From Methylobacterium sp. Leaf125 (GTDB lineage: Bacteria > Pseudomonadota > Alphaproteobacteria > Rhizobiales > Beijerinckiaceae): 64,000 nucleotides of DNA. The stretch spans positions 18,256-82,255 of the forward strand of contig NZ_LMNU01000009.1 of the NCBI RefSeq assembly GCF_001423085.1, in the 5' to 3' direction. Numbering within the stretch: the first letter of the stretch is position 1; each line of letters starts with the position of its first letter. A program made the position numbers and the translations under genes. Shown in pieces: positions 44,380 through 52,399 of the stretch. The notes under the pieces are model-generated. The model was not told the DNA's origin. It made no database searches and worked only from the letters and a program-made list of their open reading frames with translations.

Positions 44380-44394
44380 TTAACGCGTCGTTAA
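44380..44394. promoter_or_regulatory. CtrA-type box between fliL and flgF
   Basis: TTAA, seven bases, TTAA; on the minus strand it is followed by C, giving the full consensus TTAA-N7-TTAAC. It can serve the divergent fliL and flgF units. Confidence 0.75.
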
Positions 44395-44396
44395 GG

Positions 44397-44411
44397 CGGC
44401 AAAAGCTGCCG
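44397..44411. promoter_or_regulatory. CGGCA-N5-TGCCG dyad between fliL and flgF
   Basis: Perfect 15-bp dyad, 2 bp after the CtrA-type box and 154 bp before the flgF start. It is followed by GGTC, as in the flgI copy. Confidence 0.55.
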
Positions 44412-44565
44412 GGTCGGACTTGCCGCGCGGACGGACGCGGCAATCGCTGCCTTCCCCTCTCGGTTCGATCAAATCACTGAACAAAAGAAGGAAATCGCGA
44501 TCATCAGAACTGGCACGGCCCATGCGGATGGTGGTCCATCGTCGCTCGTCGGGGCTGAGAGTGTC

Positions 44566-45306
44566 ATGCAGAACGCATTGTTCGTGGGGGTTTCGAGCCA
44601 GGTCGCGCTTCAGCGCGAGCTGGACGTCATCGCCAACAACATGGCCAACATCTCCACCAACGGCTTCAAGGGGCGCAACAGCCGCTTCCAGGAATACCTG
44701 ATGCCGGTGGCGAGCGCGGATTCGTTTCAGAAGCCGGACCGCCGCGTCTCCTACGTGATCGACCAGGGCACTGCCCTGGACCTTGCCCAGGGGCCGATCG
44801 AGCAGACCGGCAATCCCCTTCACGTCGCGGTGCGCGGCGAGGCCTTCCTGGTGGTGCGCACCCCGAACGGCGACCGCTACACCCGCAACGGCGCCTTCGA
44901 GACCGATGCGCAGGGCACCCTGGTGACCAGCGACGGTTACCCGGTGCAGGGCGAAGCGGGTCCGATCCAGATCGGCCAGCAGGAGACCGGCGTATCGATC
45001 GGCCCGGACGGTACGGTCTCGACCAACCTCGGCATCCGCGGTCGCGTCCGCCTCGTCACCTTCGCCAATCCCCAGGCCCTGACCAACGAGGGGGCGAATC
45101 TCTACGCCTCCGCCGCGCAGCCCCAGGCGGCCGGCCTCGCCGGCCGGGTGGAGGCCGGCGCCCTGGAGCGCTCCAACGTGAAGCCCGTGATCGAGATGAC
45201 GCGGCTCATGGACGTGAACCGCACCTACACCATGGTCTCGGGCGTGATCTCGCGCCTCGACGATCTGCGCGGCACGGCGATCCGCCGTCTCGCCGACGTC
45301 GCGTAA
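44566..45306 (+). CDS. flgF: FlgF, proximal rod protein
   Basis: FlgF (246 residues) is a rod protein of the FlgF/FlgG family. The N-terminal motif is ALQRELDVIANNMANISTNG; the middle has GNPLHVAVRGEAFLVV and GDRYTRNGAFETDAQGTLVT; the C-terminal helix carries NRTYTMVSGVISR. It heads the flgF-flgG-flgA-flgH operon, with a 12-bp gap to flgG. The leader between the regulatory dyad and the ATG is long (about 154 bases). Confidence 0.95.
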   Translation: MQNALFVGVSSQVALQRELDVIANNMANISTNGFKGRNSRFQEYLMPVASADSFQKPDRRVSYVIDQGTALDLAQGPIEQTGNPLHVAVRGEAFLVVRTPNGDRYTRNGAFETDAQGTLVTSDGYPVQGEAGPIQIGQQETGVSIGPDGTVSTNLGIRGRVRLVTFANPQALTNEGANLYASAAQPQAAGLAGRVEAGALERSNVKPVIEMTRLMDVNRTYTMVSGVISRLDDLRGTAIRRLADVA

Positions 45307-45318
45307 GGATCTCGGCAG

Positions 45319-46110
45319 ATGCGCGCCCTCTACGCAGCCGCCACCGGCATGGCGGCCCAGGAACTCAACGTCCAGGTCATCTCGAACAACATCGCGAACC
45401 TGCGCACCACCGGCTACAAGCGCCAGCAGCCGCATTTCCAGGATCTGCTCTATCAAAACCTGCGCCGGGCGGGCTCCTCGACCTCCGACCAGAACACCCA
45501 GCTGCCCGCGGGCCTCGCCATCGGCTCGGGTGTGAAGACAACGTCGACCGCCCGGGTGATGTCGCAGGGGACGCTGACGAGCACCGAGAAGGAATACGAC
45601 GTCGCCATCCGTGGCGAGGGCCTGTTCCGGGTGACGCTGCCGGACGGGCGCACGGCCTACACCCGCGACGGCTCGTTCGACCTCTCCGCTCAGGGGCAGC
45701 TCGTCACCCGCGACGGCTACCTCGTCGATCCCGGCGTGACGGTACCGAACAACGCGACGTCGGTGACGATCAGCGCCCAGGGAGCGGTCCAAGCGACCGT
45801 CCCGGGACAGACCGCGCCGCAGGCCCTGGGCCAGTTCCAGCTCGCCCGCTTCGTCAACAAGGTCGGCCTCGAATCGATCGGCGACAACCTGTTCATCGAG
45901 ACCGCCGGGTCCGGCCCGGCGATCAACGGCCTGCCGGGTTCGGAAGGGTTCGGCAACCTGCAGCAGAGCTATCTCGAGGAGGCGAACGTCAACGCCGTCA
46001 CCGAGATCTCGTCGCTGATTGCGGCGCAGCGTGCCTACGAGATGAACTCGAAGGTGGTGACCGCCGCCGACCAGATGCTCTCGACCACCTCCCAGATGTT
46101 CCGCAGCTGA
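45319..46110 (+). CDS. flgG: FlgG, distal rod protein
   Basis: FlgG (263 residues) builds the distal rod through the periplasm. The N-terminus reads MRALYAAATGMAAQELNVQV then ISNNIANLRTTGYKR; GEGLFRVTLPDGRTAYTRDG is the family core; the C-terminus has VTEISSLIAAQRAYEMNSK and ADQMLSTTSQM, classical for FlgG. It lies between flgF (12 bp) and flgA (14 bp) in one operon. Confidence 0.97.
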   Translation: MRALYAAATGMAAQELNVQVISNNIANLRTTGYKRQQPHFQDLLYQNLRRAGSSTSDQNTQLPAGLAIGSGVKTTSTARVMSQGTLTSTEKEYDVAIRGEGLFRVTLPDGRTAYTRDGSFDLSAQGQLVTRDGYLVDPGVTVPNNATSVTISAQGAVQATVPGQTAPQALGQFQLARFVNKVGLESIGDNLFIETAGSGPAINGLPGSEGFGNLQQSYLEEANVNAVTEISSLIAAQRAYEMNSKVVTAADQMLSTTSQMFRS

Positions 46111-46124
46111 TCGAGGTCCTGACC

Positions 46125-47210
46125 ATGCATGCCCTCAGACAGATCGCCCCGCGCCGTGCGACCCGGGTCTCGACCCTGAGCGTCGCCATCGTCGGGCGCA
46201 CCCTCCTGGCCGTCCTGGCCTTCTCCGTCCTCACCTTTCAGGTCCTGGCCCAGGAGGCCCGCGTCCCCGCCCAGGAGGCCCGCCCCGCCGGCGCGACCCT
46301 GCGCCTGCGCGGCGACGTCACCGCCCGCGGCGACGTGCTCACTCTCGGCGACCTCATCGAGGGAGCCGCGCCGGAGACGGCGCAGCGTCCGCTGTTCCGC
46401 GCGCCGGCTCTCGGCGCCACCGGCACGATCCAGGCGCGCCGCATCGCCGACGCGGTGGCCGGTCTCGGGCTCGGCCCGGTGGAGACCGGCGGCCGGGTTC
46501 AGGTCTCGGTCCAGCGCGCCGCCCGCCGGGTGACCCAGCCGGAGATCGAGGCCGCCCTGAAGCGTGCCCTGGAATCCGGCTACGGCGTCGACCCGCGCAA
46601 TCTCGCCATCCGCCTCGACGGTGAGGCCCCGACCCTTCTGGCGCCCCTGGACCTGAACGGACAGGCGGTCGCCCTCGACCTCAGCTACGATCCGCGCTCG
46701 CGCCGGATCGCCGGCCTGATCACCCTGGGTGAGCGCCAGGCCTCCCTCCGGGTGTCGGGTCAGGTCATGGAGATCCGGGAGGTTGCCGTCCTGGGACGCA
46801 GCCTCAATCGCGGCGAGACGATCAACGCGGCCGATCTCACCCTCGAGCGCCGTCCTCGCGAGGCAACGCCGTCGGACGCGCAGGGATCTCTCGGGGATCT
46901 CGCCGGACAGGTGGCGCAGCGCAGCCTCAGCGCCGGTGCGATCCTGCGCTCGGGCGACCTTGCGCCGCCCGACCTCGTTGCCCGGGGCGAGGCCGTGACC
47001 ATCCTGTTCGACTCTCCCGGGCTCAATCTCTCCCTCCGGGGACTGGCCAACGAGGCCGGCCGCCTCGGTGCCATCATCACGGTCACCAACCCGGTCTCGA
47101 AGAAGATCCTGTCCGCCACCGTGACCGGACCCGGCCGCGTCTCCGTCGGTCCCGCGCCCCTGGTGCGCCAAGCCAGCGCCGCCCTCGACGGTTCCGCGCT
47201 TCAGCGCTGA
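46125..47210 (+). CDS. flgA: FlgA, P-ring assembly chaperone
   Basis: FlgA helps FlgI form the periplasmic P ring. It is 361 residues, longer than E. coli FlgA (219). A signal peptide (about residues 24-42, LLAVLAFSVLTFQVLA) is followed by an extra N-terminal domain of about 150 residues and the C-terminal SAF domain starting near VAVLGRSLNRGETINAADL and ending with GLNLSLRGLANEAGRLG and VTNPVSKKILSATV. It follows flgG by 14 bp and precedes flgH by 47 bp. Confidence 0.92.
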   Translation: MHALRQIAPRRATRVSTLSVAIVGRTLLAVLAFSVLTFQVLAQEARVPAQEARPAGATLRLRGDVTARGDVLTLGDLIEGAAPETAQRPLFRAPALGATGTIQARRIADAVAGLGLGPVETGGRVQVSVQRAARRVTQPEIEAALKRALESGYGVDPRNLAIRLDGEAPTLLAPLDLNGQAVALDLSYDPRSRRIAGLITLGERQASLRVSGQVMEIREVAVLGRSLNRGETINAADLTLERRPREATPSDAQGSLGDLAGQVAQRSLSAGAILRSGDLAPPDLVARGEAVTILFDSPGLNLSLRGLANEAGRLGAIITVTNPVSKKILSATVTGPGRVSVGPAPLVRQASAALDGSALQR

Positions 47211-47257
47211 GCCCCTCCGTCCGCGCCCCCTCTCGGTTTGCCAAAGGTTCGGTCCCG

Positions 47258-48004
47258 ATGACCTACCGCGTCTCCCCCGCCCTCGCCGTCGCACTGCTCT
47301 GCACGACCCTCGGCGCCTGCAACACCGCGGACCGTCTGTCCCAGATCGGTGCGACGCCGGCCCTCTCGGCCATCGAGGACCCGACCGCCCAGGCCGGCTA
47401 CAGGCCGGTGCGCCTGCCGATGCCGGAGGTCCAGCCCGTCTCCTACGCTCCGAACTCCCTGTGGCGGACGGGCTCGCGCGCCTTCTTCAAGGACCAGCGG
47501 GCCGCCCGGATCGGCGATCTCGTCACCGTGAAGGTCAACGTCACCGACAAGGCGAACCTGAACAACGAGACCAAGCGGTCGCGCTCGAACGCCGAAGGTT
47601 TCGGCCTGCCCAACGCCTTCGGTCTCGAGACCAGCAAGGGGGTGGCGGCGGCCGGGATCAGCCCCGACAAGCTCATCAACGCCACTTCGACGACCTCGAG
47701 CGACGGTGCCGGTTCGGTTCAGCGCAACGAGACCGTGACCACCAGCGTCGCGGCCATTGTCACGCAGGTCCTGCCCAACGGAAACCTCGTGGTGGAGGGC
47801 AAGCAGGAGATCCGCATCAACTTCGAGGTCCGTGAACTCATCGTCGCGGGCGTGGTCCGGCCCGAAGACATCGAATCGGACAACACCATCGATTCGAGCA
47901 AGATCGCCCAGGCCCGGATCGCCTATGGCGGACGCGGCCAAATCACCGATGTGCAGCAGCCGCGCTACGGCCAGCAACTGGTCGACGTGCTGCTGCCCTT
48001 CTGA
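47258..48004 (+). CDS. flgH: FlgH, L-ring lipoprotein
   Basis: FlgH (248 residues) forms the L ring in the outer membrane. The lipoprotein signal ends LGAC, with the lipidated Cys at residue 21. Family segments include SLWRTGSRAFFKDQRAARIG and DLVTVKVNVTDKANL, then LPNGNLVVEGKQEIRIN and the C-terminal GQQLVDVLLPF. It is the last gene of the flgFGAH operon. Convergent dksA follows. Confidence 0.96.
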   Translation: MTYRVSPALAVALLCTTLGACNTADRLSQIGATPALSAIEDPTAQAGYRPVRLPMPEVQPVSYAPNSLWRTGSRAFFKDQRAARIGDLVTVKVNVTDKANLNNETKRSRSNAEGFGLPNAFGLETSKGVAAAGISPDKLINATSTTSSDGAGSVQRNETVTTSVAAIVTQVLPNGNLVVEGKQEIRINFEVRELIVAGVVRPEDIESDNTIDSSKIAQARIAYGGRGQITDVQQPRYGQQLVDVLLPF

Positions 48005-48075
48005 GGCGCGTCGGGGCCATTCGTCCCTCTGGGCGCGCAGGTCGTTGAATCGCGATCCACCCGGGACCGGGCCTC

Positions 48076-48495
48076 TCAGTCGTCCCGGTAGACGCGCTCG
48101 CGGCGCTCGTGGCGTTCCTGCGCTTCGAGCGACAACGTCGCAATGGGGCGGGCATCCAGGCGCTTCAGCGAGATCGGCTCGCCGGTCTCCTCGCAATAGC
48201 CGTAGGAGCCGTCCTCGAGCCGCGCCAGGGCGGCGTCGATCTTGCCGGTGAGCTTGCGCTGCCGATCCCGCGCCCGCAGCTCGATGGCCCGGTCCGTCTC
48301 GGAGGAGGCACGATCCGCCAAGTCGGGATGATTTTCGTTCTCGGTCTGGAGTGCGACCAGCGTATCCTGGGCCTCACGCAGAATATCGGACTTCCAGCCG
48401 AGGAGTTTGCGACGGAAATATTCCCGTTGCCGATCATTCATGAACGGCTCGCTCTCACTCGGTACGTACCCGTCCTCAATCGTGACCTTCGCCAT
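48076..48495 (-). CDS. dksA: DksA, RNA polymerase-binding transcription factor (zinc-poor form)
   Basis: DksA binds the secondary channel of RNA polymerase and works with ppGpp. The 139-residue protein has the coiled-coil region (DRQREYFRRKLLGWKSDILR to ELRARDRQRKL) with the tip residues between, and a C-terminal module YGYCEETGEPISLKRLDARP. Only the first of the four zinc-ligand cysteines of E. coli DksA is kept; the others are Thr, Ser and Ala. This form is typical for rhizobia. The ATG at 48495 has AGAGG upstream; a second ATG at 48528 is possible. Convergent with flgH. Confidence 0.93.
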   Translation of the reverse strand: MAKVTIEDGYVPSESEPFMNDRQREYFRRKLLGWKSDILREAQDTLVALQTENENHPDLADRASSETDRAIELRARDRQRKLTGKIDAALARLEDGSYGYCEETGEPISLKRLDARPIATLSLEAQERHERRERVYRDD

Positions 48496-49079
48496 TCGCG
48501 CCTCTTGCAGCCGGTCCGCGGCGATCATTTTGCGTGGCTATAATGCAGGGTGCAGGCCACGACAACGCATCGTGATCCCACGCACCGCAATCCTCTCGGA
48601 TGTTTTGCGCGCTGCGGCAAACACGCAACGGCTGCAACGGCGCCACCAGGGGATGTGCGCTGCAACAGAGGTCTGGCTTTGTCACCCAGAAGCTGTCCTG
48701 CGTTAAAATGCAGGTCGGTGTCGCGAAGGGTCAGGAAAGGATCTCCGACCAGGAGCAGGTTGGAGTGGTCAGAGGGAGGACACGCAAAATCCTGTCCTGC
48801 CGGGGTCGCACGGCGTCCGCGCAAAGGCTTTGCAGACTCCTATTGTTCTGAAGCGCAAGACGATATCTTCAAGAAATCGATAACTTTCCGTCTGATGACG
48901 CTATTTTTAGCCTCAGAGATTGCGAATAAGGAGGGAGATTAAAGGACAATTTGAGGGGAACTGGTTTCGATGCATGCGGTTCTCCCGGTGCGATGCTGGC
49001 GGGACGCTTCAGGGTTTTCGGCCCTGACTCCGCTGGTGATCGCGCCTCTTTCCACCATCGGAAGTTCGGAGATCGCCCC
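48496..49079. other. 584-bp region without a recognised gene, upstream of dksA and the DUF892 gene
   Basis: Several short open frames exist, but none has a family motif, a good ribosome site or codon use like the neighbours. The stretch from about 48850 to 48960 is AT-richer. It holds the dksA promoter (minus) and an EcfG-like promoter candidate for the DUF892 gene (plus). A small RNA cannot be excluded. Confidence 0.4.
48957..48981 (+). promoter_or_regulatory. Possible EcfG (general stress sigma) promoter
   Basis: GGAAC at 48957-48961, 16-base spacer, GGTT at 48978-48981. The EcfG consensus is GGAAC-N16-17-CGTT, so one base differs. It lies 98 bp before the DUF892 gene, a kind of gene often under general stress control. 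Confidence 0.4.
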
Positions 49080-49622
49080 ATGGCAGCCAAGGCCAAGACC
49101 CTGCACGACGCGTTCTACGAGACTCTCAAGGACGTCTACTACGCCGAGAAGCAATCCGTGCGAGCCCTGAAGAAGTCGGCGAAGGCGGCTGAGCACGCGG
49201 AGCTTCGCAGCGCGTTCGAGACCCACGCGGAGGAAAGTGCCGAGCAGGTGGAGCGCCTCCAGCAGGTTTTCGAGATCATCGGCAAGCCGGCCCGCGCCAA
49301 GACCTGCGAGGCGATGCAGGGCATCACCTCCGAGATGGAGGAGGATCTCGAGGATTTCGGCGATAGTCCGGCGGCCGATGCGGTGCTGGCCGCGTGTGCC
49401 CAGGCCGTCGAGCATTACGAGATCGCCCGCTACGGCACCCTGAAGACCTGGGCGCGGCAGCTCGGCTACGAGGACGCTGCCAAGCTTCTCGAACAGACCC
49501 TTGAGGAGGAGAAGAAGACCGACGCCCTGCTGAGCCAGATCGCCGAGCAGATCAATACCGAGGGCAGCGAGGGCGCCGCCGAATCGGACCAGGCGCCGCG
49601 GACCAAGAAGACGAAGGCCTGA
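49080..49622 (+). CDS. DUF892 (YciE/YciF-like) ferritin-fold protein
   Basis: A 180-residue four-helix protein of the DUF892 family. The first helix reads TLHDAFYETLKDVYYAEKQS with the conserved Glu/His pattern continued by AEHAELRSAFETHAEESAEQ and later AVEHYEIARYGTLKTWARQL; these positions resemble a ferritin-type di-iron site. A Lys/Thr-rich tail ends the protein. Family members are induced in general stress. The ATG at 49080 has GGAGA upstream. It is flanked by dksA and fliX, on the other strand. Confidence 0.9.
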   Translation: MAAKAKTLHDAFYETLKDVYYAEKQSVRALKKSAKAAEHAELRSAFETHAEESAEQVERLQQVFEIIGKPARAKTCEAMQGITSEMEEDLEDFGDSPAADAVLAACAQAVEHYEIARYGTLKTWARQLGYEDAAKLLEQTLEEEKKTDALLSQIAEQINTEGSEGAAESDQAPRTKKTKA

Positions 49623-49644
49623 CATCGGCCCCCGCCCCCGCGCC

Positions 49645-50070
49645 TCAAGCGGCGCGGGCGGCGGACAGCTTGGCGAGTTCCACCGCGGCCCGCAGCTCGA
49701 TCTCGGCGATCAATCCGTCGAGACGGGGGTCGCCGCTGGTGCCGCTGCGCTCCGATAGCCGAGCCGCGATAGCCTGCAAGTCGTGCGTTGAGACGCGGCC
49801 CATGATCAGGGAGGCCTTCAGCCGGTCAAGCCCATCGAGCAGGTCGTTGCCGCGCTGGGCCGACCGGCGCCGGCGCTCCTCGGGTGTGTCGGTGTTGCTC
49901 TGCAGGGTGAGGATTGCGTCGAGGCCGGCGAGCGATGTCGCCGCGGTGGTGCCCGGCCCACCGGTGCTCGTCGCGGGCCCGGCGACAGAGAAGGCGGGCG
50001 CGCTCTCGCCCCGGCGCGGTGCCGCGCTCGGTCCGGTGCTGGCAGTGACGAAACGGGTATCGACGCGCAT
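49645..50070 (-). CDS. fliX: FliX, flagellar assembly regulator
   Basis: FliX (141 residues) is an alphaproteobacterial protein that, in Caulobacter, couples basal-body assembly to the activity of FlbD. The N-terminal half is Pro/Ala/Gly-rich; the C-terminal half has ERRRRSAQRGNDLLDGLDRL and a final helix IAEIELRAAVELAKLSAAR, as in FliX. It is divergent from flgI and shares the CtrA-type box and dyad. No flbD gene is in the window. Confidence 0.88.
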   Translation of the reverse strand: MRVDTRFVTASTGPSAAPRRGESAPAFSVAGPATSTGGPGTTAATSLAGLDAILTLQSNTDTPEERRRRSAQRGNDLLDGLDRLKASLIMGRVSTHDLQAIAARLSERSGTSGDPRLDGLIAEIELRAAVELAKLSAARAA

Positions 50071-50129
50071 GAGGTGAAACCGATCGGGGCGGTGGTCCGC
50101 CCAGCGTCGACAGAATCCGGCAGCCTTGG

Positions 50130-50144
50130 TTAACCGGTCGTTAA
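50130..50144. promoter_or_regulatory. CtrA-type box between fliX and flgI
   Basis: TTAA, seven bases, TTAA; on the minus strand it is followed by C (full consensus). It lies 60 bp upstream of fliX and 164 bp upstream of flgI. Confidence 0.75.
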
Positions 50145-50149
50145 TGACC

Positions 50150-50164
50150 CGGCAGAACGTGCCG
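50150..50164. promoter_or_regulatory. CGGCA-N5-TGCCG dyad between fliX and flgI
   Basis: Perfect 15-bp dyad, 5 bp after the CtrA-type box and 143 bp before the flgI ATG, followed by GGTC. Confidence 0.55.
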
Positions 50165-50307
50165 GGTCGGCATGAAGCGTCCGGGAAATCCCATCGAAAG
50201 CTGCGGATATCTTCGAAGAAATCGTTCAAAAACAAGGCATTAGTGAAAACGTTCGGTTGGCATGGTCCTGGCAGACTGGACAGGACCTTCCCGTCGCAAA
50301 GTGCGCC

Positions 50308-51450
50308 ATGACCGACACTCCGAACGGCCCCACCCGAATCCGGCACCTCGCCCTCTGCATCCTGGCAGGGTGGGCAATGCTGGTCGGCCAAGCGGTCCCC
50401 GCCCTCGCCCTGTCGCGGGTCAAGGACCTCGCCAGCGTGGAGGGCGTGCGCCAGAACCAGCTCGTCGGCTACGGCATCGTGGTCGGGCTCAACGGCACCG
50501 GTGACACGCTGAACAACATCCCGTTCACGAAGCAGTCCCTCCAGGCGATGCTGGAACGTCTCGGCGTCAACACCCGTGGGGCTACCATGCGCACGCAGAA
50601 TCTCGCGGCCGTGATGGTCACCGCGAGCCTGCCGCCCTTCGCCACCCAGGGGAATCGCATCGACATCACCGTCTCCTCCCTGGGCGACGCCAAGTCCCTC
50701 CAGGGCGGTACGCTTCTGGTCACGCCGCTGCTGGGTGCCGACGGCGAGGTCTACGCCCTGGCGCAGGGGTCGGTGGCCATTGCGGGCTTCTCGGCCGAGG
50801 GCGACGCCGCCAAGATCACCCGCGGCGTTCCCACGAACGGGCGCGTGCCGAACGGCGCGATGATCGAGCGCGAGATGGCGTTCAAGATGAACGACATGCG
50901 CTCGCTGCGCCTGTCCCTGCGCAATCCCGACTTCACCACCTCGAAGCGCATCGCCGCCGCGATCAACGACTTCATGGGTGCCGATACCGCCGAGCCGACC
51001 GACCCGGCCACGGTGACCCTGCAGATCCCCGCCCGCTACACCGGCAACATGATCCGGCTCGTCACCGAGATCGAGCAACTGAAGGTCGAGCCCGACCAGA
51101 CCGCGCGGGTCGTCGTCGACGAGCGTTCGGGCATCATCGTGATGGGCCGCGACGTACGGGTCTCCACGGTGGCGATCGCGCAGGGCAACCTGACCGTGAC
51201 CATCACCGAGCAGCCACAGGTGAGCCAGCCGGCCCCCCTCTCCAATGGCACCACCACGGTCGTTCCGCGCACCGGCGTCAAGGTCGATACCGGAGACGGC
51301 AACAAGCTCGCCCTGGTCAAGGAGGGCGTGACGCTGCGCGAACTCGTCGACGGCCTCAACGCCCTCGGCATCGGCCCTCGCGACCTCATCTCGATCCTGC
51401 AGGCGATCAAGGCCGCGGGCGCCCTCCAGGCCGATATCGAGGTGATGTGA
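50308..51450 (+). CDS. flgI: FlgI, P-ring protein
   Basis: FlgI (380 residues) forms the periplasmic P ring. A signal peptide (about residues 12-35, ending PALA) precedes SRVKDLASVEGVRQNQLVGY and GIVVGLNGTGDTLNNIPFT, the strongly conserved N-terminus. The C-terminal half contains VVVDERSGIIVMGRDVRVST and ends with LNALGIGPRDLISILQAIKA. The ATG at 50308 is the best start. It heads flgI-flgJ-flgN-like, with a 45-bp gap to flgJ. Confidence 0.97.
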   Translation: MTDTPNGPTRIRHLALCILAGWAMLVGQAVPALALSRVKDLASVEGVRQNQLVGYGIVVGLNGTGDTLNNIPFTKQSLQAMLERLGVNTRGATMRTQNLAAVMVTASLPPFATQGNRIDITVSSLGDAKSLQGGTLLVTPLLGADGEVYALAQGSVAIAGFSAEGDAAKITRGVPTNGRVPNGAMIEREMAFKMNDMRSLRLSLRNPDFTTSKRIAAAINDFMGADTAEPTDPATVTLQIPARYTGNMIRLVTEIEQLKVEPDQTARVVVDERSGIIVMGRDVRVSTVAIAQGNLTVTITEQPQVSQPAPLSNGTTTVVPRTGVKVDTGDGNKLALVKEGVTLRELVDGLNALGIGPRDLISILQAIKAAGALQADIEVM

Positions 51451-51495
51451 TGCCTCTCACCGCCCTCTCCCACATTCAGCCGGAGACCTGATCCC

Positions 51496-51873
51496 ATGCT
51501 GTTCGCGCCCCTCGCCGCCAGCGCCGCCCTCGGGGTCGGCAAGGCCATCGTCGGCGACATCGCCAAGACCGTGCAGAGCGCGGTCGGTTCGAGCGCCGGC
51601 AGCGCCGCGAAGACGGCGGCCGAAGCCAAGGCCAAGAAGGCTTCGACCGACTTCGAATCGATGTTCCTGGAGCAGTCCCTCGACCGCCTGTCGCAATCCG
51701 AGGGCACCGACGGCCCCCTTGGCGAGAACGGTACCGGCGGCGGGGTCTACCGGTCGATGCTGACCAAGGAATATGCCGGCCAGATCGTGAAGAGCGGCGG
51801 CGTCGGCATCGCCGACCAGGTGTTCCGTGAGATGATGAAGATGCAGGAGGGTGCCGGTGCAAAGGTCAGCTGA
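51496..51873 (+). CDS. flgJ: FlgJ-like rod-binding protein (no muramidase domain)
   Basis: A 125-residue protein matching only the N-terminal rod-cap domain of FlgJ: DFESMFLEQSLDRLSQSEGT, then GGGVYRSMLTKEYAGQIVKS and GVGIADQVFREMMKM. The peptidoglycan hydrolase domain of E. coli FlgJ is absent, as in other alphaproteobacteria, so another enzyme must open the wall. It follows flgI and overlaps the next gene by 23 bp. Confidence 0.9.
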   Translation: MLFAPLAASAALGVGKAIVGDIAKTVQSAVGSSAGSAAKTAAEAKAKKASTDFESMFLEQSLDRLSQSEGTDGPLGENGTGGGVYRSMLTKEYAGQIVKSGGVGIADQVFREMMKMQEGAGAKVS

Positions 51874-52345
51874 CGTCCCGGCACCCCGCGTGTCCGACCG
51901 GGCCGGGGCGACGGCCCTGGTCGCGGGGGTGATCGCGAGCCTCGAAGCGCTCGAAAGCGTGCTCGCCCGCGAGAGCGACCACATCCGGGTCGGCCGCCTG
52001 CGGGAAGGCCTCGCCGAAAACGAGCACAAGTCGGCCTTGGCTGCGTCCTATTTCCAGGGGCTCGAGGCCACGAAGGCCAACGCCATTGCCCTCGCGCGCT
52101 TCGCGCCGGAGGGGATCGCCACCCTCAAGGCCGCCCATGCGCGCTTTACCCAGGCCCTCGAAACCAATCAGGCCGTGCTGGCGACAGCCCGATCCGTGTC
52201 GGAAAGCCTCGTGAAGACCCTGGCGGACGAGATCGGGCGCAGCCGTACGCCGACGGTCTATGGCCGCCCGTCCCAGGGCCCCTCCCCCTACGGCCGCAGC
52301 GGGGTCGCCCGAAGCCAGCCGCTGGTTCTTTCGCGCAGCCTCTGA
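51851..52345 (+). CDS. FlgN-like flagellar export chaperone
   Basis: A mostly helical 164-residue protein placed directly after flgJ, overlapping it by 23 bp. The pattern VIASLEALESVLARESDHIR with a second helix around EHKSALAASYFQGLEATKAN and a third near AHARFTQALETNQAVLATAR fits FlgN-type chaperones, which bind FlgK and FlgL before export. The C-terminus is Pro/Ser/Arg-rich. The start is a GTG; another GTG lies two codons later. Assignment rests on layout and position, and flgK/flgL are near. Confidence 0.7.
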   Translation: MPVQRSADVPAPRVSDRAGATALVAGVIASLEALESVLARESDHIRVGRLREGLAENEHKSALAASYFQGLEATKANAIALARFAPEGIATLKAAHARFTQALETNQAVLATARSVSESLVKTLADEIGRSRTPTVYGRPSQGPSPYGRSGVARSQPLVLSRSL

Positions 52346-52399
52346 ACACCGGGGCCGCGAAAGCTTATCGCGAGACGGGAAGCCTCGCCGCGCGGCGCG

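Noticed and set aside
44397..44411. Sigma-54 promoter (GG-N10-GC) in the flagellar dyad
   Set aside because: GG and GC are separated by 8 bases in the dyad, not 10, in all four copies.
48550..48942. 130-codon open frame on the plus strand
   Set aside because: No ribosome site, odd composition (Cys/Arg/Ser-rich) and no recognisable family.
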